This document shows positions 44,015 through 56,656 of a DNA stretch of 64,000 nucleotides, in pieces. The stretch's first letter is position 1, and each line of letters starts with the position of its first letter. A program made the translations under genes and the position numbers. A model generated the notes under the pieces. It saw nothing but the letters and a program-made list of their open reading frames with translations. It searched no databases and was not told the origin of the DNA. Location of the stretch: contig VXBP01005581.1 in assembly GCA_013400115.1 (NCBI GenBank), forward strand, positions 62,001-126,000. The letters run 5' to 3'. Source of the DNA: Rhinopomastus cyanomelas. Lineage: Eukaryota > Chordata > Aves > Bucerotiformes > Rhinopomastidae.

Positions 44015-45796
44015 AAGCTAGTTCTGCCCTTTGAGCCTGACACTGCATGAAGCTGTAGCTCAGGTTCCTTGCCAGTGTAAATTTGTGACACCAGCCGTTC
44101 GTGACTTTGCTGGGAAAAATGATGCTTCCCGGTGGGGAAGCTTGCTGAGTTGTGGGGCGCTTAGAGATTAGGTGAAGTCAGACTGATCCCTGATCCTTAA
44201 AGCATCGGTCACTTTGAAACTGTGCAGGAGGTGTTTGTTCCTTCTGTTTTGCTAATTCAGACCATTTAATATCCATTTGTATTTTATTTAACAGTAGAAA
44301 GTGACTTGAACCCAGCCATGTGGAACAGACCTTCCTGCAGAGAAACCTTCCCATTTCTAGGAGAACTCTTTCAAAAGCTCTTTCAGAACCCTCTGTGTCT
44401 CCCTGCTGGATAGAGGGCTGACCCGATGCTGGCATCTGAACAGAGGCACTTGTGGCTGCGACCTTTGCAGCCGTTCTCTGGCACCCACACAGCCTCCCGC
44501 AAGTGCATCGCTGACGCTGTTTTTGTGCTCAAAGATCTCGTTGCTCGTAATTAAACTGCCCTTTTGTTTTTGTTTTCTGGCCTTCTCTTTTCGTCTTCCT
44601 TCACACCTACTTGACCCTCATGCAGCTCTCACAAAGGAGAGTGACCTGGAGAGGTTGTGTTCCACCCACCACTCCTTCTCTTCCATTGCTTCTTCATCTC
44701 ACTGGTCACCACCCTTGCCGTGCCCCAGCGGCCGCTCCTGCTGCCAGTGCCTGCTGAGGATTCTCATCACACTCTACCTCGTCATCTTTGTTTGTTCATA
44801 TGTTGTGTTTCTTTCCATCAATTCAGCGGGCAAGTCCACGAAAAGCTCACAGAGTCACTCACTTGAGTCTGAGCACTGGCCCTCCGCCTCTTCCTCTCTG
44901 CTGTGTAAGTTGAGAGACTCGTCAGTTCAGATGGTCTCTTTGTCTCACCTCTGCTTCCCTTCCCATCAGCTGCCAGGAGCACGGCAAGGTCAGTCCTGTG
45001 GTCTGCCTGAGCGCAGGGGTGACCTGAGGGTTTGCAGAAGTGTGGAGCAGAGGCTGATGTATTTATTGGCCAGGTTTTGTCAGTCGTAAAAAACTCCCCA
45101 CCGGCTGCGCCAGCTGGGGGAATGGGTTTGTGGCTGGGAACGCTGTGTTTTGTAGAGGTGACGTGCGCGGCGTCTCACTCTCACCTCTGGCCTGGCTCCT
45201 GCATAGGGTCTCCAGTTAATGACCTGCTCAGCTCATGCACGTCCTCGAGTTGCTTTTCTTCAGCATCAGCAGCCGTAAACCAGCCTTAAAGCTGCTGCGG
45301 CGGCTGTTGGCTCCCAGCATCGTTTGTTCACAACTGGACAGTGTCGCGCTTTGCGTAGGAGACCTGTGGTGATTAGCAACCGGTAACTGGAAAATGAAGT
45401 CGTTGGGGCGAGTGTTTGAACAGTTCCAGCGCAAGAGGGAAAAGGTGTTGTGGTAGTAGCTGGTAGGAGTTAGCGAACTCTTAGGAGTGGAAGGACCTTA
45501 CGCGTTGGGATGGGCAGTGGCTTCCTAGGAATGTAGACTGCTTGCCAGACTCTGGTCCCACGTCCCATCTGGGTGTTGGGATAGTGCCAGCTGCGCTGCT
45601 GCTGAGAACGAACGTGGAAAGGTGCAGCTACGAGGTGCTTACTGCTGACTTTCAGCTAGCAAACCTGGCAGGGTTTAGGGTGTGTCCCCCGCGGGGGATG
45701 CTGAGGGAGGACACCCTGAGGAAGGCCTGTCGTCGTGTGGCTAAAGCAAGCTGTGGAGAACCTATCTGTGCCAGCCCGAGGGGCCTGAGATCCTGT

Positions 45797-46063
45797 GGTT
45801 GGTTGGTTCGTTGGTAGGTAGGTAGGTGGATAGACAGGCAGACAGACACATAGACAGGTAGACGGACAGGTAGATGGACAGATAGACACATGGACAGATA
45901 CACAGATACAGATGGATAGACAGATAGACACATAGACAGGTAGACACATGGATAGATAGACAGATACAGACAGATAGACAGACACATAGGTAGACAGACA
46001 GACGAAGGGAGGGAAAAAAGAAAGGAGGGAAGGAAGGGAGAGAGGGAAGGAAGGAAAAGACAG
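45797..46063. repeat. Compound tetranucleotide array (GGTT/GGTA/GACA/GATA, then GGAA)
   Basis: Starts with GGTT and GGTA units, continues for about 180 bases as mixed GACA and GATA units, and ends in a purine-only GGGA/GGAA stretch (about 46004-46058). The minus strand reads as a long Cys/Leu/Ser/Tyr-rich open frame because a 4-base repeat with no stop gives one; it is not a gene. Confidence 0.93.
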
Positions 46064-48134
46064 ATTGTAGATGAAGATCAATACATAAATACAGATGTAA
46101 AAAGTGATTTTAAAGGTAACAGTCTCTTCATGAGAAAAACAGGCAAGTGGCACATTTCTTAGCGTTCCTGTTTGGGAATTGGTTGGAGAGTCATCGCCCC
46201 CACACCCCTCATCGCTCTTTAAGGCACACGTCAATGAGGCAGGTGCCACGCTGAGGATTATTGTTGCTGTCCCACTGGAGAACACTAGCAGACAGCAGGA
46301 TTGCTCCGGAGCTCGCGGGCGATTAGGTGGCAGCAGAGTTAACGTAAATACGTGCGCAGCGGCCAAGCTGCTTAGTGTCTCACTCGTCAGGGCTTTAAAC
46401 ATCATTTCTTGAGACAGCAGCCAGACTCTATGATTAATGTAACATGTTGAGGAACCGTAGTGCAGGATCTTGTAAGGGCACTGACCGTGATGCCACTTCG
46501 TTCTGGGACTGGAGGTGATTTGTCATTAAAAAATAAGCATCTGCCAGCACAGTGCAAGTTCTGGCGTCGTCCTGGGGTGGCTCCGCGGAAGAAAGCTTCT
46601 GTAGAAAGGACTAATTTCATATAAATAAAAGAGCCAGTGGCTTAACATCCCATTGTGGTGAAGGCTTAGACTGGAGATGCTTTTGTTTTCCTTTTTGGTC
46701 AGTACAAGGTGGGAAAGTGTTGGGATCCTTTCCCAATGCTCTCTTACGTATCTGAGGAGTTCACTTCTGTTTTCATGAGGCCAGGAGTTGGCTCAGGGGT
46801 TTTCCAGAGGGTGAAAGGCAGTCGATAGCCTAAGAACTCTCGGCAAACCATCCACCCATGTCATAACATGGTGAACCAGAGTGAACCTTTGGAATCAGCA
46901 AGCAGCGCTAGCAAAGAGGTGTCACACGGAAAAGAACAACCCAGACGTCTTTGTAACGAGGATTAAGGTTCAGCAGTGGAGTGAGAGATAAGCTCTGATC
47001 TCACACACACACTTAACTGTGGTCCCCTTCTTGATTGAGAAGTCCCCTGGAACGTGTCTTGTCGTGCAGGGGTCCAGCAGTGGGTTCGTCGTGCAGCACC
47101 TGCTTTTCTTCTCTCCCCACTGTTTGGTTTCGTGGAATAAATCCCAGGAGAAACGACCAGCAGATAATTCTCAGATGCTGGAGCGCTGTCGCCCCGATAA
47201 GAACCGTGCTGTGATCACACGACGGGGTGGGGTTTGCCTCCCTAGACCTGGACACCCTCCACAGTGTGGGTATCTGTATTGGAGTGAGTTGTCTGGGCTC
47301 CCTTTAGTCAACACAAATAGGTCAGATGAGTCACGCTCGTCTTAACCATCTATTTTAGGCGACGGTGAATCATGGCCTGCAAGTGCTTTTTGCTCTCCGT
47401 TGACTTGCAGGGAGGGGAGTCGCGGCACAGACTCGCTTGTCTGGGCTCTGCACGTCCAGAGCGCTGAGAGATTAATCCAGCCTGATGTGTCTCAAGACAG
47501 GGAGTTAACAGGACTGAGATGAAAAGTTTTAAGGGGGTTTTTTTATCCCCTTGAGCGAGTAAGAGGCAGAGTCATTTGAGTCACCTTCAGGTTGATGTGC
47601 TCATCTGAGAAGAGGCTGCCTCGTTCTGCTGGAAAGGTGCTTTGCTGCCGAGCAGGGATTTCATCTCTCCCTTGCAAAGCAGACAGCAGTGAGGGCTGAG
47701 CAGGTCCCTGATTGGGGTTTTGAAGGAAAAGAAGAACTACTCCAGTAAGATCAGAGTGGGGGATTCATGACCATTCCAGTCCGTAGCCAATAACCTAGAG
47801 TACTGGTAGCAGCCCAAACGTGCTACAATATCTGGATGAAGCTCAAAGTGGTTTAAATTAGTGTTTTCAGAATAAAATACTGCTGTCAGGTTTGAAAAAA
47901 TTGTGAGCAGCAGGGTGACCTGTCAGGTTCTTGGGGCTCCTCTTGGTGTCTCACAGAAGTTTCTGCTGTGTGTCTTTCTCAAGGCTTCACATCCACCTAC
48001 CCCCAGCTCACCTCTGTTCTCTACCTTCTCTGGGCAATTAAGTGACCAAATACCCATCCCTGCTGTGTGCTCCATGGAGGCTGAGCTTGCAGATGTTTCT
48101 TGGGGCTGCAGGAAGGGAAGAAAACCCCCGTAGT

Positions 48135-48263
48135 TCCCTCCTGGGAAAATAGGTTTTGCTGCTGTTGTGTACTTTTGCTGTTCACAGGAGGTTCCACATC
48201 AGTATCAGAAGGAACTTCTTCGCAGTGAGGGGTGGCAGAGCCCTGGAACAGGCTGCCCCTCGT
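48135..48263 (+). repeat. Shared junction segment, copy 2, with CR1 piece
   Basis: Matches 43736-43880: the same non-CR1 lead followed by a CR1 block beginning 'cacaggaggttccacatcag'. The CR1 part is cut off at 'ggaacaggctgccc' (48262), before the CR1 3' end, so this copy cannot have arrived by ordinary CR1 retrotransposition, which starts at the 3' end. Confidence 0.8.
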
Positions 48264-48587
48264 TTTTAAGCAGAAGTCCATCTTTCACACGAAGCCAGAT
48301 TTCCCATCTTACAAAGTCCCTTCAGCTTTGCCCTCGCAGAGTAACTGGAGCTAGCAGTGACCGTGTCACAGCGCAGGGTTAGTTTGCTCCAGCCTGCTTC
48401 AGGGTGACTCCGGACCGAATCCCGAGTTCTTCAGCCGTGGCCGAGTACCGGTTTCTTGACTGGTTCAGAAGAAGACATTGCACACCCTCTTGCCTTGGAG
48501 GCATCTGCAAACACTGCTTGAGTCTGAACATTCCAGGAGCACACGTCCTGCTTGTTGTTTGTAAGGCCCTGGTTTTCCGTTGCTGCT

Positions 48588-48650
48588 TGGACTAGGTCAT
48601 CTTTCGAGGTCCCTTCCAATCCCTGACGATTCTGTGATTTATGACAATTA
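48588..48650 (+). mobile_element. CR1 LINE 3' end fragment
   Basis: Only 'ttggactaggtcatctttcgaggtcccttccaatccctgacgattctgtg' is present. It could be the missing 3' end of the copy at 48183, separated by about 325 bases of other sequence, or an independent short insertion. Confidence 0.85.
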
Positions 48651-48751
48651 GTAGATGCAAGGATCTAACTGAGCTTTATTGATGAAGTAGATGAAGGATC
48701 TAACTGAGATTTATCGTAGTAGAGGTGTGTTAAGTGTTTTACAAGCGCAGG

Positions 48752-49007
48752 ATGTGGCCTTGCGCTGCGCCAGGTTCAGGTTGGATGTCAGGAGGCATTT
48801 CTTTCCTGAAGAAATTCAGGGCTCTCAAGCACTGGAACAGCTGCCCAGGGAGAGGGTTGAGTCACTGCCTACCCCTGGAGGTGTTTAAGAGAAGGGTAGG
48901 TGTTGTGTTGGGGGCCAGGGTTTAGTGGTGCTGATAGGGCTGGGAAAAGATGGACTTGATGACCCTGAAGGTCTCTTCCAGCCGAAATTACTCTGTGATT
49001 GTATGAG
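48752..49007 (+). mobile_element. CR1 LINE fragment, divergent subfamily
   Basis: Contains 'caggttcaggttggatgtcaggaggcatttctttcc', 'gaggtgtttaagagaagggtagg' and the 3' end 'gacttgatgaccctgaaggtctcttccagcc'. The spacing of blocks is that of CR1. Confidence 0.85.
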
Positions 49008-49059
49008 AGGCACCATCACAGAAGCCAGAGCGTAAGGGTGTTGTGTTGTCAGGTGTCAG

Positions 49060-49244
49060 AGCACTGGAACTGGTGCAAGGAACTGCTGTAAGGGCTGCCC
49101 AGGGGGGTTGTGGAGTCTCCTTCACTGGAGATGTCTTAAACCCACCTGGATGTGTTCCTGTGTGACTTGGTCTAGGGGATCCTGCAGGGGGATTGGAGTA
49201 GATGATCTTTTGAGGTCCCTTCTGGTCCTTAATGTGATGTGATT
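49060..49244 (+). mobile_element. CR1 LINE fragment
   Basis: Includes 'gggctgcccaggggggttgtggagtctccttcactggagatg' and a 3' end 'gattggagtagatgatcttttgaggtcccttctggtcc'. It has an internal deletion in the 'ctgctgtggcag' block. Confidence 0.9.
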
Positions 49245-49397
49245 AGCCCTGCGTGTGTGTTACAGGGTGAGGGCTGAAGTTCCTCTTTACTTGGACGTCC
49301 ACGTCTGGCTAGAGTGAACACCCAGCACTAGTAAGGTCACTGAAAGTCAGTGCTAACACAGAGGGAGACCCCACGGGTACAGGAAGCATTCAAGTAC

Positions 49398-49473
49398 CAC
49401 ATGTCCTGCTCTGGCAGGGGACTTGGAGTAGATGCTCTTTCGAGGTCCCTTCCAGTCCCTAATGATTCTATGA
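49398..49473 (+). mobile_element. CR1 LINE 3' end fragment
   Basis: 'cacatgtcctgctctggcaggggacttggagtagatgctctttcgaggtcccttccagtccctaatgattctatga': only the last 75 bases of CR1. Confidence 0.9.
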
Positions 49474-49821
49474 AAGCAGTAGTTTCCTTTCATATGAAGC
49501 TCAGAGTTGGGCTTTTGGTTTGGGTTGGGTGTGATTTCCAAACATCAGATCATTCCATGAAGGAAGGTGACTGGAGGCACGGTAGGAACGTGGATTGCTC
49601 TTAACACCTGTTTAGTTTCCTCACGAATACAGGAGCACACTGAAGCCAAAAGAGCGTAAAGCAGCCACATCACGTCCTTTGGTCAGAGAGAAGGAGGCAA
49701 ACTGGCTGTTGTGCCAGCAGAGGAAGGACCCAGCAGCTGTCAGAGCAGTTCTGGCAGCCTTTCGGCCGTCGCGCTCCACCTTGCCTTCCGTTCTGAGAGT
49801 CGTGTTTGTGTTTCTCTCTAG

Positions 49822-49897
49822 CTCGTAAGCAGGAGATCATCAAGGTTACCGAGCAGTTGATTGAAGCCATCAACAATGGGGACTTTGAAGCTTACAC
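49822..49897 (+). CDS. CAMK2D: CAMK2D exon 18 (hub domain, first helix)
   Basis: This 76-bp exon lies between 'ctctctag' and 'gtaagt'. It completes Ala and reads RKQEIIKVTEQLIEAINNGD then FEAY, with two bases of Thr. It is the long N-terminal helix of the CaMKII association (hub) domain, a cone-shaped SnoaL/NTF2-like fold that assembles 12 or 14 subunits in two stacked rings. EAINNGDFEAYT is the delta/gamma form (alpha has EAISNGDFESYT). Confidence 0.97.
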
Positions 49898-50978
<1,081 letters not shown>

Positions 50979-51087
50979 TGAAAGCATCTCTCTGCATCGT
51001 ACATCTTTATTGCCTACAGTAGTTCTTGTGTATCAAAGGTGATGTCTCACTGCATAGTCATTATTTCTGACTATGTACTGTGAGAAA

Positions 51088-51836
51088 TCCTGCTGCAGGC
51101 CCTAGGAAGAGCAGCTGAGGGGACTGGGGTTATTTAGTCTAGAGAAGAGGAGACCTTCTGGCTCTCTACAGCTGCCTCAGAGGAGGTGGTAGCGAGGCTG
51201 GTGCTGGCCTCCTCTCCCGAGTTACTCATGATAGGACCAGGGGAAATGGCCTCAAGTTGCTTCAGAAGAGGTTTAGATTTGATCTTAGGAGGAAGTTCTT
51301 TGCTGAGAGAATGGTTGGGCACTGGACCAGGCTGCCCAGGGAGGTGGTGGAGGCCCCATCCCTGGAGGGGTTTAAAAACTGAGTAGCTGGAGCACTTGAG
51401 GCCGTGGTCTAGGGAATAGGGGTGACCTCATTAATGTCTATAAATGTGTGAAGGGTGGGTGTCAGGAGGATAGAACCAGGCTCTGCTCAGGGGCATCTAG
51501 TGATGGGTCAAGGGGCAGTGGGTGTGAGCTGGAACACAGGAGGTTCCACATCAATATGGGAAGGACCTTCTTCCCAGTGGGGGTGACAGAGCCCTGGAAG
51601 GGGCTGCCCAGGGAAGTTGTGGAGTCTCCTTCTCTGGAGATGTTTAAGACCTGCCTGGCCGTGTTCCTGTGTGACTTGGTCCAGGTGATCCTGCTGTGGC
51701 AGGGGGATTGGACTGGGTGATATTTTGAGGTCCCTTCCAGTCCCTAATGATTCTATGATTCTGTGTTGGGATGGGTGCTGGACTTGCTGATCCTGGAGGT
51801 CCTTTCCAGCCATGATGAGTCTGTGATTCTGTGATC
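51088..51836 (+). mobile_element. CR1 LINE fragment interrupted by a second CR1
   Basis: The left part (51088-51418) runs from 'ctgcaggccctaggaagagcagctgagg' to 'cacttgaggccgtggtctagg'. The right part (about 51766-51836) resumes with 'tgggatgggtgctggacttgctgatcctggaggtcctttccagcc', the expected continuation of the same subfamily. The two were one element before another CR1 inserted between them. Confidence 0.85.
51420..51765 (+). mobile_element. CR1 LINE inserted inside an older CR1
   Basis: Runs from 'ggtgacctcattaatgtctataaatgtgtg' through 'ggaggttccacatcaatatgggaagg' to 'ccctaatgattctatgattctgtg'. It has a longer 5' extent than most copies here and a well-preserved tail. Its position shows that this subfamily was active after the host CR1 had inserted. 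Confidence 0.9.
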
Positions 51837-52424
51837 AGCTCCAAGATGAATCTACAGACCGAATGTAAGAAAGTCTGGGATGATCACGTCGTAACGTTTC
51901 AGCGCAGACGTGACTCAAAAGGATCTCAAGTATTGCAAGCAATGTTACCTGAGCAGAGTCTGAGCATGAAATAAATGACATCCCGCCCAGTGGGATTGTC
52001 ACTTGGCAGAATTCTCCTGACTCTCCCAAGCAGCATTTTCCATACCTTGCCTCAGGTCATTTCCTTTCATGGCTGCTGCTTTTGGCTGTTTGTAGATTGA
52101 AGCGCTTAATACAATACGTCACAGGAGTTAGAAGGTGAATTCCTTTAACTGAAACTACTAAGTACAAGGGGTCTTAGACATTAGGAACCGAAACGCTGGG
52201 AAACTCACGATGCTGAACCCCACGCTGTTGAATTCATGTGTGCACACAGATGAAATCCTCTGCAGGAACCTGATGAGTTGTGTGGGGTAAGATGTAGGTG
52301 ACGCGGTGGCCATGCTCAATTCTGTAGTCGTCGCGGTCACTAAACACCAAGCACTGCTTTGTGGCTGCTAAGCCCGAGGTCGTTGTTTTCACTTGTCCTC
52401 TGTGTATGTGTTCTTCCTTCCCAG

Positions 52425-52653
52425 CTTTGTCCAAAAGCAATAAGCCAATCCACACCATTATCCTCAACCCTCACGTGCACCTGGTGGGCGACGACGCCGC
52501 CTGCATCGCCTACATCCGGCTGACGCAGTACATGGATGGAAGTGGGATGCCAAAGACTATGCAGTCAGAGGAGACGCGGGTCTGGCACCGTCGCGATGGG
52601 AAGTGGCAGAATGTTCATTTTCACCGGTCAGGGTCACCAACAGTACCTATCAA
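52425..52653 (+). CDS. CAMK2D: CAMK2D exon 20 (C-terminal hub domain)
   Basis: This 229-bp exon starts after 'cttcccag'. It completes Ala and reads LSKSNKPIHTIILNPHVHLV then GDDAACIAYIRLTQYMDGSG, MPKTMQSEETRVWHRRDGKW and QNVHFHRSGSPTVPI. It forms the beta-sheet of the hub and the ring contacts. It ends with two bases (AA) before GTAAGA. If the donor is not used, the next bases complete Lys and give a stop at once (AAG TAA, 52652-52657), so the intron-retained protein ends ..PTVPIK. SGSPTVPI is delta-specific. Confidence 0.97.
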
Positions 52654-55264
52654 GTAAGAAACAATCCAGACCACAAGCTTAAACTATGTAGGTCAGACCA
52701 GATAGTCTAAATAGCTGCTTTTGGCCTTAAGAAAAAAAACCAACTACAGAACCGTCCTCTTCATAGTGTAACTCCTTGTGGCCGTGTACGCGGTGTGTAT
52801 CACGTTGGGTAGTGTGCATATAGTACTGGTGCAAATATTTTTCAAACAAGGCTTTTTTGTTGTCGTTTTCAACTGTGACACCCCGCCCTGCCCCGGTCCA
52901 ACTCAGCCCCCCAAACTGACAGCTCGAAGAGCAGACAACCCATTTCAACGTGCAGAAGGCTCAATACAAGTCACACAGAGTAGGACTGGAGAACCTGAAA
53001 TGAGACTTCAGGAGAACCTGAGAAAGCCAAAAAGCAATAGGATGCGTGGGGCTGATAGAGCTGACCAGAAGGTTTCAAGGCAAAACCATCCATGTTCCAA
53101 GAAACTAAAGTTTGAGTAACATGTGTTGTGATTTCCAGCCACCTTTTACTTACTCAGGCCTAGTTCTGTCCACTGCGAGTTGATCTTGAGCCAGGTTTCG
53201 TGTTTACTTTGTGAACTAAATCATAGCGGCACCTATCGCGCTCCTAGTCTCTTAACTGCCAAGTAGTCACCACCTCATAGTTAGGACTTCTCCATGGGTG
53301 AGCCTCACATCTCCATCTTGGGCTTTCGGGCGTCTCCGCGCGCCCTCCGAACCCTTAGAGCCGTGCCGTGACTCGGCAAGCGCGACCCCTTGGTCCTCGA
53401 GCCAGGCTTCCAGCAGTGTGAGTGGCAGCAGGCTCATAGGTGTTAGAACAAGATACAGGGTCACAGCTTGTCCAAGAAGTTGTTCCACTCCAGTCCTCTG
53501 CTTTTCTTCTGCTTCCTGCCCTCGCTAACGCTGCTGCACCCCTCAGAGCCCAGCTCGCCGACTGGTGGCCCAGCCAAGGCTGCTCCTCACTCAGGCAGCG
53601 CTGGCCCGGGCCTTGGTTTGCTCCTGGCCGTGCAGGGTGCAGTTACCTTTGTGTGAGCTGGCTTCACGTGGACAGCAGCTCCATCCCCAGCGTGGATGAG
53701 GAGAGCTTAGGTTTCATCCTTCGGACTTGGCCGCGTCCCGCGTTTTCAGTTCCAGCAACACAGCTCTCCACTGCGGAGCAGTGCTTGATCAAGGAAGGAG
53801 CACGACAGACTGAGGCGCTGGGCTTCCGTGGGGATGAAGTGTTCTAATTCCTTTATTGAGGATGAAAAGTGATTTGATGAGCTAGTGGTAACAGTTGTGT
53901 CTTACTGAGAAATGTGAAAGCGACCGGAGCAGAAGCCGCGTCGCCCTTTGTTCATCACATTCCAGCTGCGCTGCCCGTGTCTGAGCAGACAGGACTGAAG
54001 GAGCAGCTCCTGTTTTCTTGGCACACGGTGTTAGGTAGGTTTGGATGTTTTCATGAAGGAGCAGTGTGTCGAGGCAGCTGCCCTGGGTGCGTGCCAGAAA
54101 GCCTAAGGGGTTTGCCAGTCCCAGTGCCCCCTGGACAGGCCGTCCTTCCAGCAGAAGGGCCGTGTTGGACTAGAGAATTGTGTCGTCTTCTCCTTTGGGG
54201 GCTTTTCACCTCTGCTTTTTGAGCAGGCAGGTGGGGTTTTCTGTGGGGTGGAAAGGAGTCCTTGTTCTTAACATGAATCGTGTTTATAGGCAGCAATCCT
54301 AAAGAGAAAAGGTAGTTTATGACACCCAGACACCAACCCCAGAGGGCTGATACTCTCTAACAAAGGTGGGGATTTCTGGGACCACAGGGTTGTGTCCATG
54401 TCAGTGGGTGTTCTGGGTTCAGACAGAGGAGACTTCAGAATGGCAAGAGGGTATCCAAAGTGAAGAGGTCACAGCTGAGAAGCAGGGGCTCAAAGCCTGA
54501 AGGCATGGCTGGGGGTTAGGGAGGGACCTCTGAGATGGCAGTGCAGCCCCGGTGTGGCGCCGACAGCATCACAGAAGTCCCTCACCTCGCGCTCAGTTCC
54601 GAGGGGTTTGGTTGGACGTGCTGACGTCACCGCTCTGAAGTGCCCTTGGTCTGATGGTCAAAAACCTCACTTCACAGTCTCAATTTGAGTCGTATTCTTC
54701 TTCATTATCCTTTCCCTATACTGAGAGCCCTCCCACTGTCCATGTAGGGGACATAAGCAGTGCCCGCTTGAATGGCTTTTGTTTAATAGAGTCTCCATCT
54801 TCCTGGCCACCTCGATAGCTCCTCGCCATCCGCCTTGGTTTCAGGTTTGTCTTCTTTCCCTTAGCTTGGCTCCGTCTGAAACGCTGCGTAGGGCTGTGGC
54901 CGGGGCTTTATTTAACTCGACGTCGTCTCTCTTCCTGGCTGAGAGTGCCAGACCTGCTGGCAGGAGTTTTGCACTTTGTCACCTACATCCCATCAGCAGA
55001 GCATCTGAGGCAGCCACACGTTTCTCCTCTGCTGCTCCTTCCCAAGCAGGGAGCGTACAGAGCCGAGCGCGCCGCTTCGTTCTTCCTGTTGTCGCGTGTT
55101 ACGTTCCTGGGTTTACCCAGCCCTCCAGGTTATGTGGCTCCTCTTGCACAGCGTTGTTTTCCTTTCTATTTATAGTGCCTTCCACCTAAGTGTAAGCACA
55201 CTGCATCCAATCCGTCCTCCCGCTCGTGCTCCCTTCACTGGCAAAGGCTAGCAAGCCCCCCTAG

Positions 55265-55356
55265 GCTGACAGGTGGTCCTGCTCCGGCAGGGGGATTGGA
55301 CTGGATGATCTTTCGAGGTCCTTTCCAATCCCTGATGCTCTGTGATTCTGTGATAG
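55265..55356 (+). mobile_element. CR1 LINE 3' end fragment
   Basis: 'aggtggtcctgctccggcagggggattggactggatgatctttcgaggtcctttccaatccctgatgctctgtgattctgtgat'; only the last 90 bases of CR1. Confidence 0.92.
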
Positions 55357-56650
55357 TTTCACACGCTCTTCCCTCAGTCCCCATCTTCTCCAGTTGAACT
55401 GGGAGATCCCTGAGTAGTGCAGTGCTAGAACTCACCTTCTGTCATCCCTGCCAGCCGTCGCGTAGACTGCCGTGAACCACTGCTGTGAACGTCTCCCGTG
55501 CTTTCCCCAGTCAGGGCAGCAGTTTGCCAGTGACTCCAGTGGGGACAACTACAGGAGAAATCGAGTTCAGACGTTCTAGGTGATCCTTCCTGCCTCTAAT
55601 TCAGAAGTCACAGCTGTTAGTGAACTGCTACCGACGAGCGGTAGGTGGTCATGGCAGTTCCGTCACAGAGCAGCTGTCTTGCACGTAGTGTCTGAAGGAG
55701 AATTTCAGGTCTAATAAGGCTGCAGAAGCACTGACAGCCGTGATCTGCTTCTGCAGACAGTGCCCTAGGTAGTGTCAGGTCAGCTGCTGTGAGCACAGGA
55801 GCTTATTTTCAGGACTAGGGTAAGGAGCACGCGTGAGTCTAAGGGCAGAGCTGCGCTCTCTGGCAGCTGTAGGTGTAGGAAGTGTTCCCTCGCGGCAGAT
55901 AATCCACGTGGAGCCGAGTGTGAGCACACACGTAGAGTTAGTTCTTAGGTGAGTCCTGTCGGTTTGGCTGCGAGTCAGACGAGACAAGCTCTGGGTTCCG
56001 TCTTGTCCGTCGTTTCTCTGGGCGGTGCGACTGGTGGTAGAAGGTGCTTCTCTGTGTTCCGAAGAACTCGTGCCGACGCGCTTCTGCAGAGCCACGTCTG
56101 CACGTACGCGACGGAGCCCAAGGGCTTTCGCACTCGGGCTGACTCCCAGGCCCGCATCGAGACCCAGGCCCCCAGGCTTCTCTCCCCTCCCGTACGCTTT
56201 GATAAGTGAGATACCAGGAAGACTTAAGAGTTTGTTCTGTGTTTGTACAGTGACTAGCACAGCGGGATCCCAGTCGTGACTGCGGCCCCTAGACGCTACG
56301 GTAATGCCACAAACGATGTTACGGGCTGAGTTAGTGAACTCCTTGCTTCCACGTTCCTTTCCTTTGGTCTCCTCTTTGCACACGGCTCTCGCATGTCCTG
56401 CATGTAGATCTGATTCCTCCTCGTGACGCGGTTCGGTTTGTGTGTGAGAATCTCGGTGCGTGGCGGTGTCTGTGGTGTACGCGCTGGGGAAGCGAGTGGG
56501 ACTTGGAGATTCACAGCCCTCCCTCCTTCACGAAATCAGTGAAAGCACTTTGGCTTCCTGCCTCAACTTCCTTTTTTTTTAAATTGTTTTATTTTAACGG
56601 CCTCTCCAGCATGTTGTAAAGATGGAAAATGTCTGTAAAGTGGTTTGAGA

Positions 56651-56656
56651 AATAAA
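56651..56656 (+). terminator. AATAAA, candidate proximal polyadenylation signal
   Basis: AATAAA follows an AT-rich, 3'UTR-like lead ('gttgtaaagatggaaaatg') and is followed within 40 bases by a GT-rich run ('gcgtttggggttttctttt'). It is upstream of the terminal exon, so only a transcript that keeps the last intron could use it. Unproven. Confidence 0.35.

Larger units (their letters stand above)
41626..49821 (+). other. CAMK2D: CAMK2D intron 17, repeat-rich
   Basis: The longest intron here (8.2 kb) and the richest in repeats: eight sense-strand CR1 pieces plus a 270-bp tetranucleotide array at 45797-46063. A junction of unique sequence and CR1 is shared between 43736 and 48135. Frames such as 44523-45089 (+) and 45656-46405 (-) lack any recognisable domain; the second is largely the tetranucleotide array. 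Confidence 0.82.

Noticed and set aside
44523..45089. 188-codon plus-strand frame with a hydrophobic stretch
   Set aside because: A Ser-rich chance frame in intron 17 with no start context or splice evidence; the hydrophobic run alone is not enough.
45797..46063. CRISPR-like repeat array
   Set aside because: The repeats are 4-base units without spacers, in a vertebrate intron; it is a microsatellite.
45656..46405. 249-codon Cys/Leu/Ser/Tyr-repeat frame on the minus strand
   Set aside because: The repeated peptide is the translation of the GACA/GATA tetranucleotide array, which has no stop in this frame.
51448..51720. 90-codon frame and its relatives at 8283, 11633, 12943, 22866, 26410 and 58956
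   Set aside because: These share the same peptide pattern because they are translations of the CR1 3' region in different copies; they are retrotransposon remnants.
55690..55730. A short KENF-like frame that could be the missing delta tail exon
   Set aside because: Only four residues match, the codons before it contain a stop, and there is no acceptor in the right phase.
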